Below, piece after piece: positions 1 through 7,681 of a stretch of 26,354 nucleotides of DNA. The stretch covers positions 8,632 to 34,985 of the forward strand of contig DKBB01000368.1 in assembly GCA_002451015.1 (NCBI GenBank), written 5' to 3'. The notes below the pieces were generated by a model that did no database searches, was not told the DNA's origin, and saw nothing but the letters and a program-made list of their open reading frames with translations. Position numbers and translations under genes: made by a program. The DNA comes from Acidobacteria bacterium UBA6911. Lineage in GTDB: Bacteria > Acidobacteriota > UBA6911. How positions within the stretch are numbered: the first letter of the stretch is position 1; every line of letters starts with the position of its first letter.

Positions 1-295
1 GGAGATCGCCGGATATTGCAGAACCGAATATGGCTCGAATGCGCTCCTCGAAGACATTCTCTTCCATGAAAGTGCCGATGTCGGGATGATTCGGATTCCC
101 GGAGTTGATCACGCAGGGAAACGCTCCGGCGGCCCGGACCAGTTCCCAGGGAACCGCATTGGATGTCATCCCCACCACAGGGATGTTACCGGCAGCCGCT
201 TTGGCTTCCGCCTCCGGATTTTCGTAATGCCATGTCAGCCGATTTATCGGATCTACAGCATTTTGGGACTCTGCTGTGAAATCAGGATTCTTCAT
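1..295 (-). CDS. 2-hydroxyacyl-CoA dehydratase / benzoyl-CoA reductase-type subunit, N-terminal fragment
   Basis: An open frame of 98 codons starts with ATG at 295 and leaves the window at base 1, so only the N-terminus is visible. It contains the stretch VVGMTSNAVPWELVRAAGA followed by FPCVINSG. This resembles the first conserved segment of the HgdB/FldC/BcrC-BadD superfamily, where Gly, Pro-x-Glu and Ala-Ala-Gly start the first Rossmann-like domain. Such proteins carry a [4Fe-4S] cluster and, with an ATP-driven activator, dehydrate 2-hydroxyacyl-CoA or reduce aromatic CoA esters; the cluster cysteines would lie outside the window. A GTG at 310 in the same frame is an alternative start. It is divergent from a CoA-transferase operon, which fits acyl-CoA chemistry. 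The family call rests on a short fragment; subunit and substrate cannot be told. Confidence 0.6.
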   Translation of the reverse strand, partial: MKNPDFTAESQNAVDPINRLTWHYENPEAEAKAAAGNIPVVGMTSNAVPWELVRAAGAFPCVINSGNPNHPDIGTFMEENVFEERIRAIFGSAISGDL

Positions 296-339
296 ATCGG
301 ATGTTCGCACAAAAACATCAACTTGCTTTCTTAGGCTTA

Positions 340-430
340 TTGCATACCTTTAATCTTTGTCAAGATTATAATGCATATATTATTTTATATGCATGCATTA
401 TGCATTTATATTTTTGTTTTATCCTCGATT
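340..430. promoter_or_regulatory. AT-rich divergent promoter/operator with ATGCAT boxes
   Basis: This very AT-rich stretch separates the minus-strand dehydratase-like gene from the plus-strand CoA-transferase operon. The hexamer ATGCAT occurs at 371-376, 389-394, 393-398 and 400-405. The element ATGCATTATGCAT (393-405) is the exact reverse complement of 7429-7441, upstream of the hydrolase at 7213. A TTGACA box on the minus strand (363-358) could be the -35 of the dehydratase gene, but its -10 partner is weak. The GntR/FCD regulator encoded in the same operon is the obvious candidate ligand; this is inference. Confidence 0.5.
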
Positions 431-516
431 CCAATGCGCTAGAGTAGATCTCGCGTGATAAAATCACTTTGTGGTCGGCATCTGCGGACTTTAAACACGG
501 AATCGAAGGCAGACAT

Positions 517-1788
517 ATGGTCGAAACATCGAAAACAAAATCAGCGGGAACCACACGCCCGAAACCTTTGGATGATATTACCGTGCTGGATATGACGACT
601 GCCCTGGCCGGGCCGTTCGCCACATTCCTGCTCGCCGGACTCGGTGCCCGCGTGATCAAGATGGAAAATCCGGCAAACGCCGATTCCTGTCGTGAAAATG
701 CTCCCTACATCGGAGCGGGAGGGGCAAGCCTGGTTCGCCGGAACGCGGACGACGTATCCGTGTCGGCCATCAACCGTCTGCGCAACAAACTCGGCATTAC
801 CCTGGACCTCAAGCATCCTGAAGCGCGCGCCGTCTTCACTGATCTTGTGAAAAAGAGCGATGTCCTGGTTGAAAACTACAGCCGGGGAACACTGGAACGC
901 CTTGGAGTGGGGTACGGATGGCTGCAGGAAGTGAATCCGCGGCTTGTTTATTGCTCCATAACAGGCTATGGCAGCGAAGACAAATCGAGCCCAGCCAAGG
1001 CCATGGATACAATCATCCAAGCTCAAAGCGGCGTGATGTATACATCCGGGGGGCCGCAGGACCCGCCGATCCGGATCGGAATCCCCATGGCCGACTACTG
1101 CGCGCCCATGTTCGGTGTTATCGGGATACTGGCTGCCATACACCAGGCTCTCCGCACGGGAACCGGCCAGCATATTGATGTTTCCATGCTTGGGGCGCTC
1201 ACGATGATGGTAGCGGGAGAGCCTTTCGATCTCCTGGAACGCTGCGGTATCCCTCAGCGTACCGGACAAACGCTCCCGCGCCTGGCTCCATTCGGGATCT
1301 ACCGGACCAAGGATGGCTTCATCGCCATCTGTGCACCGACCGAAACCATGGCCCGTAATTTTTTCGAAGCCGCAGGACATCCGGAACTCCACGAAGAGGA
1401 GAAGTTCTCCACGCGCAACGCGCGGGTCAAGAATTTCCAGGAACTGGACGCTCTTATCGAGCGGTTTACCGGTTCTCTGACATCCGCTGAAGCGCTTGCT
1501 CGACTGGAACGTGCCGGCGTACCGTCGGCGGAGGTTCGAGGCCCGTCCGCTGCAGCCCGCGATCCCAGGGTGATCCAACGCGGTGAAACCGAACTTCTTG
1601 CCCATCCGAAGCACGGTGTAGTGGAGGACGTTTACGGCATGGGCATGCCTATTATTTTCTCCGGTTCCATCGTCGGCTTCAACCAACCGCCTCCCGAAAT
1701 AGGGGAACACAATGATACGGTCTATAGCCAAATCCTGGGCTACACGCAGCAGAAAATTGCGGAACTGAGATCCCAAAAGGTAATCTGA
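517..1788 (+). CDS. Family III CoA-transferase (CaiB/BaiF type)
   Basis: The 423-aa product has the typical length and order of family III CoA-transferases. These move CoA between acyl-CoA donors and carboxylic acids through an aspartyl-CoA thioester. The N-terminal segment LDMTTALAGPFATFLLAGLG and the following VIKMENP match the family's start. The catalytic Asp is most likely Asp164 in AMDTIIQAQSG, the conserved D-x-x-x-Q-A-x-S-G block. A glycine-rich segment (residues about 185-200) and GTGQHIDVSML follow as expected. The start at 517 is chosen because GAAGG lies 7 nt upstream; a longer frame from 469 lacks a good ribosome site. It is followed after 4 nt by the CapA-like gene. Beside a dehydratase-type gene it resembles the FldA/FldBC arrangement, but the substrate is unknown. 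Confidence 0.9.
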   Translation: MVETSKTKSAGTTRPKPLDDITVLDMTTALAGPFATFLLAGLGARVIKMENPANADSCRENAPYIGAGGASLVRRNADDVSVSAINRLRNKLGITLDLKHPEARAVFTDLVKKSDVLVENYSRGTLERLGVGYGWLQEVNPRLVYCSITGYGSEDKSSPAKAMDTIIQAQSGVMYTSGGPQDPPIRIGIPMADYCAPMFGVIGILAAIHQALRTGTGQHIDVSMLGALTMMVAGEPFDLLERCGIPQRTGQTLPRLAPFGIYRTKDGFIAICAPTETMARNFFEAAGHPELHEEEKFSTRNARVKNFQELDALIERFTGSLTSAEALARLERAGVPSAEVRGPSAAARDPRVIQRGETELLAHPKHGVVEDVYGMGMPIIFSGSIVGFNQPPPEIGEHNDTVYSQILGYTQQKIAELRSQKVI

Positions 1789-1792
1789 TACC

Positions 1793-2923
1793 ATGAGCCA
1801 CCCATCCACTCTGCGGTTGATGCTGGCAGGTGATTTGATCCTGGACGAGCCCGAGCCCGACTCCTTTTTCGACCTTGCACGCAGCACACTCCGGGAAGCG
1901 GACGTTTTAATCGGACACGTGGAGGTCCCTCATACGCGAAGGGGACGAGAAAATACTTCCGATGTCCCGGCTCCACCCAGCGACCCGGACAACCTGGCCG
2001 CTTTGAAACGTGCCGGATTCCATGTCGCCACGCTGGCCGGCAACCACATATTCGATGCAGGCCCCGCCGGAGTCGAAGACACCCTTGCCGCCCTGAGGCA
2101 ACTGGACATAGTCACTGCAGGGGCGGGAATGCACCTCGCCGATGCGCGCAAGCCGGCGGTCGTGACTCGCCGTGAACTGAAAGTGGGAACGCTCAGCTAC
2201 AACTGCGTAGGGCCGAAGGATTCGTGGGCGGATGAAAAGAAGGCGGGTTGTGCCTACGTGCAGATAATTACACATTACGAGCTGGATCATGCTACTCCCG
2301 GGGGTCCTCCTCGCATATACACTTTCGCCGAACCTGAGAGCACGGAAGCAATGCTGTCCGATATTGAAAGGTTGCGCCCTGAGGTGGACGTGCTCGTCGT
2401 GGCTCTTCACAAGGGAATCGGGCACACTCCTGCTGTTCTGGCCATGTACGAACGTCCTTTGGCCAAGGCTGCGATCGACGCCGGGGCGGATATCGTCGTC
2501 GGGCACCACGCCCATATTCTACGCGGCATCGAAGTGTATAAAGGCCGGCCGATCTATCACGGACTGGGCAACTTCGTCACGGTAACCCGGGCTTTGAACA
2601 TAGAGGCAAATCCAAGTCCCAGACGCGTTGAGTGGGCGCGACGGCGACGGGAACTTTTCGGCTTTGAACCGGATCCCGATTACCCCGCATATCCCTTCCA
2701 TCCTGAAGCACGAAATGCCATGATTGCAGTATGTGAGATCGGAGCCAAGGGCATACGAAAAGCGGGATTCGTACCGTGCCGGGTGAATCCCAAAGGACAG
2801 CCTGAAATCTGCGGTAACGATAATCGTGGACGGGCAGTTGCTTCCTACGTCGAGCAGATCACCAGGAAAGCCTCCCTTGAGACCGGTTTCGAATGGGATG
2901 GAAGTTGGGTTCGCTTTATGTGA
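1793..2923 (+). CDS. CapA/PgsA-like metallophosphatase-fold protein
   Basis: The 376-aa protein matches the CapA-type branch of calcineurin-like phosphoesterases. The metal-site motifs appear in order: GDLI near residue 13, GNHIFD near residue 84, a GHHAH block near residue 240, then HGLGNFV. CapA/PgsA proteins were first linked to poly-gamma-glutamate capsule export, but soluble relatives occur in many catabolic operons with no proven role. No signal peptide or membrane anchor is visible, so this copy looks cytoplasmic, unlike classical PgsA. The gene begins 4 nt after the CoA-transferase stop and is probably translationally coupled to it. A hydrolase working on a small molecule of the pathway is possible; this is inference. 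Confidence 0.85.
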   Translation: MSHPSTLRLMLAGDLILDEPEPDSFFDLARSTLREADVLIGHVEVPHTRRGRENTSDVPAPPSDPDNLAALKRAGFHVATLAGNHIFDAGPAGVEDTLAALRQLDIVTAGAGMHLADARKPAVVTRRELKVGTLSYNCVGPKDSWADEKKAGCAYVQIITHYELDHATPGGPPRIYTFAEPESTEAMLSDIERLRPEVDVLVVALHKGIGHTPAVLAMYERPLAKAAIDAGADIVVGHHAHILRGIEVYKGRPIYHGLGNFVTVTRALNIEANPSPRRVEWARRRRELFGFEPDPDYPAYPFHPEARNAMIAVCEIGAKGIRKAGFVPCRVNPKGQPEICGNDNRGRAVASYVEQITRKASLETGFEWDGSWVRFM

Positions 2924-2976
2924 TTTACACCGCATGGAACCAACAGAGGAATATTTATAGGAACTGGAGTCGCACC

Positions 2977-3771
2977 ATGCCAAAACTGCCGAAGATAAAA
3001 TCTCGAAAGGGCAATCAAATATCGGCGCGCGAAAGAGCCTATGTATACATTCAGCAGCAGATTGCAGGCCGGGAACTTCCGGCCGGCAAAGCGATCTCCG
3101 AGGTTGCTTTGGCAACCGAGCTTGGTATTAGCCGAACGCCGGTGCACGAAGCCATACGGCAATTGCTCGGTGAGGGTTTGCTGGAGGAAGACTCCAACGG
3201 AAGCACTGTTGTCGTGCGCCTGTCCCGGCAGGATTTCGAAGAGCTTTACGAGTTGCGCTCAGTGCTTGAAGCGCATGCGGTCTCAAAGATTGCCAAAAAA
3301 AGATTGGAAGGGAAGGACATCGAGAGACTCCAGGCACTTACCAGCGAAATAAAATCTTTACGCGGTGATTTGATCAAATCCGGGGAAAAGGCGCTGAATG
3401 ATGCGCATATGCGGCGATTCGAAAAGGCGGACATCAGCTTCCATACCGTCCTCATGAGTATTGCCGGAAATGCAGCAGCTTTGAAAGTATTTAATCAAGT
3501 GCGGTATCTGATCCGCGTATTTGCCGCCCGTCATACGGGACATAATGCCGAAGCACTGGCCAGAGTACACAACGAGCATTCAGACCTGATTCGCGCTTTG
3601 GCCGATGGAGATGTTAAAAAGGCGACGCAAGCCATTTCGCGGCACATTCAGACGAGCCAGCGGGAGAGGCTGGAAGAGTACTCCTTCTGGGAGCGCGAAG
3701 CCCTGGTAAGAAATCAAATCCAGGACTTTTTCCACGACAAGGATAGCTTAGGGATCGCAAGCGAACCGTAA
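2977..3771 (+). CDS. GntR-family transcriptional regulator, FCD subfamily
   Basis: The 264-aa protein has an N-terminal winged helix (residues about 15-85) with the GntR signature ELGISRTPVHEAIRQL and a wing ending GSTVV. An all-helical FCD effector domain follows (about 90-235). Candidate FCD metal ligands are visible: Asp and His in KADISFH, His in VHNEH, and His in ISRHIQ. FCD regulators bind carboxylic acids such as lactate, gluconate or aromatic acids and often repress their own operon. ATG 2977 is chosen for the upstream TGGAG; the frame is open to 2893 but overlaps the previous gene. It lies between the CapA-like and glycyl radical enzyme genes, only 9 nt before the latter. ATGCAT palindromes before the operon are its likely operators. 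Confidence 0.9.
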   Translation: MPKLPKIKSRKGNQISARERAYVYIQQQIAGRELPAGKAISEVALATELGISRTPVHEAIRQLLGEGLLEEDSNGSTVVVRLSRQDFEELYELRSVLEAHAVSKIAKKRLEGKDIERLQALTSEIKSLRGDLIKSGEKALNDAHMRRFEKADISFHTVLMSIAGNAAALKVFNQVRYLIRVFAARHTGHNAEALARVHNEHSDLIRALADGDVKKATQAISRHIQTSQRERLEEYSFWEREALVRNQIQDFFHDKDSLGIASEP

Positions 3772-3780
3772 GGGGGATTT

Positions 3781-6174
3781 GTGAATCGGCGGATTCGATC
3801 ATTAATGGATGCATTTCGAAGGGACCACCATCCGTTATGCATTGAAAAGCTGCGCATCGCGCTGCGGACCATGACCGAAACGGAAGGGGATCCCATGGTT
3901 TTACGGCGGGCCAAGGTGTTCGCCAACGTCCTGCGGGAAATCCCCATATTTATAGAAGAGAACACACTGATTGTCGGAAATGGAGCCAGCAAACCGATGG
4001 GGCTGGAAATCGATCCTGAATACTTTCTCTGGTCCCAAGATGAGATTGATGCATTAAAAAGAGAAGGATTTCTGATCTCCCCGGAGGACGAGCGCGAACT
4101 GCAGGAGCTGAATGCGGGCAGAAAAAGCAAAACGTTGATCGGCTGCATGGGAGAGACCGTCGCCCATGAAGAGAGGCTGCTGTCTTTCCTGCGCCTGGGA
4201 ATCATCCTGCCGCCATGGAAAAGCGCGACGGAGGGGGGTGGGGGAGGATATGCACAGTCGGGATTGGGCCTTGGCCCCGGATTCTTTCTCATGGCAGTCG
4301 ATTTTCCCAGGGTACTCAACGAAGGGCTAGTTAGTCTCATTGCAGAGGCTGAAACTGAATTAAAGAATCTGAGGCACTCCGGCGGCGACAGCCTTGCAAG
4401 GCAGCGGTATCTGCAAGCCGTCATTCTGATGCACCGGGCGGTAGTGGATTTCGCCGCCCGGTATTCGAATCTCGCTGCAAGCATGGCGGAGACAGAATCC
4501 AGCCCTGCCCGGAAAAGGGAGTTGCGGCTCATGGCAGAAATCTGCCGAAGCGTGCCGGCAAATCCTGCACGGACCTTCCGTGAAGCGCTGCAATCATTCT
4601 GGTTCATATTCCTGATGATCTGTCCGTCGCCAACGGCGGCTGCTGGAAGGTTTGACCAATATATGTACCCGTTCTACCAGGCGGACAAGGATGCCGGGCG
4701 GATTACGGATGAGGAGGCCCTCGAGCTTCTGGAATGTCTCCGTATCAAAGATATGCAGCTGAATCGCGTATCGGGAGAACGGAATCGAAAGAAGAACGCG
4801 GGACTGGCCAAATGGCACAACTGGACGATCGGAGGAGTGACATCCGACGGTAGGGATGCCACAAACGAATTGACATACCTTCTGTTGGAGGCAGCGAAGG
4901 AAACACGCCTGCCGCATCACACGCTTACCTTGAGGGTTCATCAGGACACGCCGGAAAAACTGATGATCAAGGCTCTGGAAGTCGTAAAGACCGGCATCGG
5001 CATGCCCGCATTCGTGGGAGACCGCTCCTACACGGCGTATTTTATGCGCTACGGCATCCCTCCGGAAGAAGCCAGGGAGTACGTGCTGACGGGCTGTCTG
5101 GATGCAAACCTTCCGGGAAAGTCGCGCACAGTGGCAATCGGAATGTTTGTCGTGCCGCTGGTCTTCGATATCTTTCTTCATAACGGAATCGATCCCGGGA
5201 CGGGCATGCGTGCGGGAATTGAAACGGGCGACCTGGAAAGCTTCGCCGATTACGATCAGTTTGTCGCTGCGTTCAAAAAACAGCTCCGGTATTTCATGGA
5301 AATTGCGGCGGAGAAGGACAATCTCGAGCTTCTGATTGAACGCGAACTCTTTCCGGACGCCTTCCGGTCCTCACTGATGGCGGACGGCATCGCAATCGGT
5401 CGGGACCTGTTATGCCGTACCATGCCGTTCGAAAACGGCGCCGTGCTCAACCCGGTGGGGATGATCAACGTGGCGGATTCGCTGGCTGCCGTGAAGAAAC
5501 TGGTTTATGAAGAAAAAAAGATCTCCATGGGGGATTTAAAACGGGCCCTGGATCTCGATTGGCAGGGGTGCGAAGACTTGCGCAAAATGTGCCTGCGAGC
5601 GCCCAAATTCGGCAACGGGGACAGCTACGTCGATGAAGTTGCGGCGGACCTGTATGAGTTTTGGGCCGACACCGCCAATGAACTGCCTACTGTGTTTGAA
5701 AGCAATCACAAAGTGAGTGCGATATCGATTACCTCGCATCAGCCCGGAGGCGCATTGACGGGCGCCACGCCGGACGGAAGGCACGCGCACGAAACCTGCG
5801 CGGACGGAACCGTCTCTCCGATGCAGGGTCGGGATACCCAAGGCCCTACGGCCGTCATGCGCAGCGCTTTGCGGATCAACCAGGATCCTTACCAGGCCAC
5901 ACTGATGAACATGAAGTTTCACCCTTCCGTGCTGCAAAGCGATGAAGATTTGCGAAAGCTGTCGGTAATGATAAAGACATACCTCGAGCACGGGGGGAAG
6001 CACGTGCAGTTTAATGTCGTATCCAGAGAAGTCCTGCTGAAGGCTCAACAGAATCCCGCGCAATATCGGGACCTTGTCGTACGGGTAGCCGGATACAGCG
6101 CTTACTTCACGCAGCTCAACGGTGCGGTGCAGGATGAAGTTATCGCGCGTACCGAATGGAGTCTTGCCAATTAA
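3781..6174 (+). CDS. Glycyl radical enzyme (pyruvate formate-lyase-like), substrate unknown
   Basis: The 797-aa protein has the length and ends of the glycyl radical enzyme superfamily. The C-terminal radical motif RVAGYSAYF places the glycyl radical at Gly771, followed by QDEVIARTEWS. The catalytic thiyl Cys is Cys439 in TGCLDANLPGKS. Dehydratase and decarboxylase members often have G-C-V-E here; this protein has G-C-L-D, so the residue two after Cys is Asp rather than Glu. It is neither formate-lyase (Cys-Cys) nor a clear benzylsuccinate synthase. The start is GTG with AAGGGGGA 3 nt upstream. No radical-SAM activating enzyme lies in the window, so one must be encoded elsewhere. With a CoA-transferase and a dehydratase-type gene nearby, an arylacetate/aryl-lactate type or C-C bond-forming reaction is conceivable but unproven. 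Confidence 0.9.
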   Translation: MNRRIRSLMDAFRRDHHPLCIEKLRIALRTMTETEGDPMVLRRAKVFANVLREIPIFIEENTLIVGNGASKPMGLEIDPEYFLWSQDEIDALKREGFLISPEDERELQELNAGRKSKTLIGCMGETVAHEERLLSFLRLGIILPPWKSATEGGGGGYAQSGLGLGPGFFLMAVDFPRVLNEGLVSLIAEAETELKNLRHSGGDSLARQRYLQAVILMHRAVVDFAARYSNLAASMAETESSPARKRELRLMAEICRSVPANPARTFREALQSFWFIFLMICPSPTAAAGRFDQYMYPFYQADKDAGRITDEEALELLECLRIKDMQLNRVSGERNRKKNAGLAKWHNWTIGGVTSDGRDATNELTYLLLEAAKETRLPHHTLTLRVHQDTPEKLMIKALEVVKTGIGMPAFVGDRSYTAYFMRYGIPPEEAREYVLTGCLDANLPGKSRTVAIGMFVVPLVFDIFLHNGIDPGTGMRAGIETGDLESFADYDQFVAAFKKQLRYFMEIAAEKDNLELLIERELFPDAFRSSLMADGIAIGRDLLCRTMPFENGAVLNPVGMINVADSLAAVKKLVYEEKKISMGDLKRALDLDWQGCEDLRKMCLRAPKFGNGDSYVDEVAADLYEFWADTANELPTVFESNHKVSAISITSHQPGGALTGATPDGRHAHETCADGTVSPMQGRDTQGPTAVMRSALRINQDPYQATLMNMKFHPSVLQSDEDLRKLSVMIKTYLEHGGKHVQFNVVSREVLLKAQQNPAQYRDLVVRVAGYSAYFTQLNGAVQDEVIARTEWSLAN

Positions 6175-6211
6175 TCCGCATTTCCCACAGCCGTTCCAGG
6201 AATGAGTCTGT

Positions 6212-7213
6212 TTAGGGAATTTTCTTTTTCTCGTACTTCCATTCGGTGTCTTTGCATAGGCCGCAGTCGGGACCGGTGAACACCTTAGCGGCCGCCTCAT
6301 CCCCCTTCAGCTGCCATTTCACCCATGCGAGGGCAACTTTTGCGAACTCGCCGCCATCCGGCTGGGCATAAGTCCCTCCGTGGCCCACATCCAGATTGGT
6401 CATGGCGACAGGAACATTCTCTATCTTCTCGAAGTCGTCCATGCCGTTCGCATACGCAATGTCGGTCTCTCCGCCGTTGATATATATGACCGGCTGATGC
6501 AATTTCTGGAGGATTTCCTTCCCGACTGCCATCGCTCCTCCCATCACTTTAGGCTTCGGCGCTCCTTCTTTCGGCGTTCCCTCTTTTGGAAATCCTTCCT
6601 TGGGCATGCCTTCCTTTGGAAGTCCTATTTTCGGCATTGCACCCGGCGTCACAACGCCGCTGTCCATGACGAGTACGGTCGAAACACGCGGATCGGGCGA
6701 TACTTCCAACGCCTGCAATCCTCCGCAACTGTGGCCGAAAACGGCAAACTTTGACGGGTCCACTTTTCCATAGTACTTGCTGTCGGAACGCTTGTTTTCC
6801 GTCGTCGCCCAATCGAGGGCTTCCAGCAGTTGAGCGGATTTCGTTCCGCCACCCATCATGCCGCCTCCCTGTCCGCCGCTTTTGGGTTTGGGTTCCGGTG
6901 TATACGGGCCGATGGCTACAACCAGGAAGCCATGGGATGCAAGTTCCGCGAGGAAGGGAACGTAAAAGCTATTGGAGTTGGCACAGCCACCGTTGCCCCA
7001 GGCTAAAACAGGCAGCGGGTTCTCCCGGCTGAAGGGGCTCAGGTCCTCGGGACGATAAACCGTATGGCCCGGCACTCCGGAGTCTCCTTCAATAATTGCC
7101 GGGTAAGGTCCGGAACCCGGGGGCGGCGGACCCTGGTAGGGCGCCGGCTGGGCAAACGCGGTTGCCGCGATCAGACTAAGGGCACATATCAGCATGCAAC
7201 ACCGTCGAAGCAT
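6212..7213 (-). CDS. Secreted alpha/beta hydrolase with PKEG pentapeptide repeats
   Basis: The 333-aa product begins with a Sec signal peptide (residues 1-22, ending AFAQ). It shows an alpha/beta-hydrolase core: PVLAWGNGGCANS as oxyanion region, nucleophile Ser162 in GHSCGG, an acidic residue in GGETDIA and His in DVGHGGTY. The layout resembles chlorophyllase/dienelactone-hydrolase-like secreted esterases. After the nucleophile strand sits a repeat of about five PKEG units, an unusual insertion. A second Gly-rich insertion (GGQGGGMMGGG) lies near residue 110. ATG 7213 is chosen because AGGAGG is 8 nt upstream; the in-frame ATG at 7219 is only 2 nt from it. The C-terminus carries a CxxC (DCGLC). 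It converges with the glycyl radical enzyme gene across 37 nt. The substrate is unknown. Confidence 0.8.
   Translation of the reverse strand: MLRRCCMLICALSLIAATAFAQPAPYQGPPPPGSGPYPAIIEGDSGVPGHTVYRPEDLSPFSRENPLPVLAWGNGGCANSNSFYVPFLAELASHGFLVVAIGPYTPEPKPKSGGQGGGMMGGGTKSAQLLEALDWATTENKRSDSKYYGKVDPSKFAVFGHSCGGLQALEVSPDPRVSTVLVMDSGVVTPGAMPKIGLPKEGMPKEGFPKEGTPKEGAPKPKVMGGAMAVGKEILQKLHQPVIYINGGETDIAYANGMDDFEKIENVPVAMTNLDVGHGGTYAQPDGGEFAKVALAWVKWQLKGDEAAAKVFTGPDCGLCKDTEWKYEKKKIP
6551..6641 (-). repeat. Coding 15-bp tandem repeat (PKEG units)
   Basis: Inside the hydrolase gene about six 15-nt units encode x-P-K-x-G, in the series PKIG, PKEG, PKEG, PKEG, PKEG, PKPK with a variable fifth residue. The units are imperfect at DNA level, so the array is diverged, not freshly expanded. 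The 15-nt period keeps the reading frame whatever the copy number. Confidence 0.85.
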
Positions 7214-7681
7214 ATTCATTTCCTCCTGTATAAGCAACTGAAGACTCGATTCAAGGCTGCCTGCGGGGCTTCGGCCGCGCGCCTAACACTCATAGTCTTC
7301 TTCAACGCTGCCGTGTAAGCAAAGCCACCGAAGCCTTGGTAGAGAGGCAGGTTCAGTCTAGGTTGTCATAGATTAAGTTTATATCCTCAGATCCGTCAAG
7401 CACTAAATACTGTATGCATTAATTATGTATGCATAATGCATTTCATTATCCATTAGTACCCGTCCCGGCACACACGAGGGCCCATCCTCTGAAAAACTGA
7501 GCAATGACGGGAAAATTATAATGATGCCTGTCTTAACCCGCATTTCGATTTTGTTAATCCGAAGCTTTGGCGGCCGTCAAAGAAATTAAATAAAGGACAC
7601 CTGAAGAATTGCATTCAATTCATATAAGAAAGGTTCATTTCTGGTTCTATTCTGTGTGTCCACATCTCTCCCGACAGTAAG
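7214..7681. other. Intergenic region with ATGCAT operator-like cluster
   Basis: This 468-base stretch lies between two minus-strand genes and I see no gene in it. It holds the ATGCAT cluster described separately and a possible minus-strand promoter for the hydrolase: TTGACG at 7399-7394, then an AT-rich segment with a weak -10 about 17 nt on. GAATTG-CATT-CAATTC at 7606-7621 is a perfect 6-bp inverted repeat without a T-run, so it is not a convincing terminator for the DUF3237 operon. TATAAT at 7517-7522 on the plus strand has no gene to serve. Confidence 0.5.
7411..7441. promoter_or_regulatory. Candidate operator, TGTATGCAT repeats and ATGCATAATGCAT
   Basis: TGTATGCAT occurs twice (7411-7419 and 7426-7434), 15 bp apart, and ATGCATAATGCAT spans 7429-7441. 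The last is the exact reverse complement of 393-405 in the CoA-transferase promoter. It lies about 30 nt upstream of a TTGACG box reading toward the hydrolase at 7213. A dimeric GntR/FCD regulator binding site is the likely meaning; this is inference from symmetry and placement. Confidence 0.5.

Noticed and set aside
541..1887. Long antisense open frame (448 aa) opposite the CoA-transferase
   Set aside because: It lies opposite a clear family III CoA-transferase, shows no recognisable motif, and has a composition typical of a shadow frame.
7606..7621. GAATTG-CATT-CAATTC inverted repeat as terminator of the DUF3237 operon
   Set aside because: The repeat is perfect but AT-rich and short, with no T-run after it on the minus strand.
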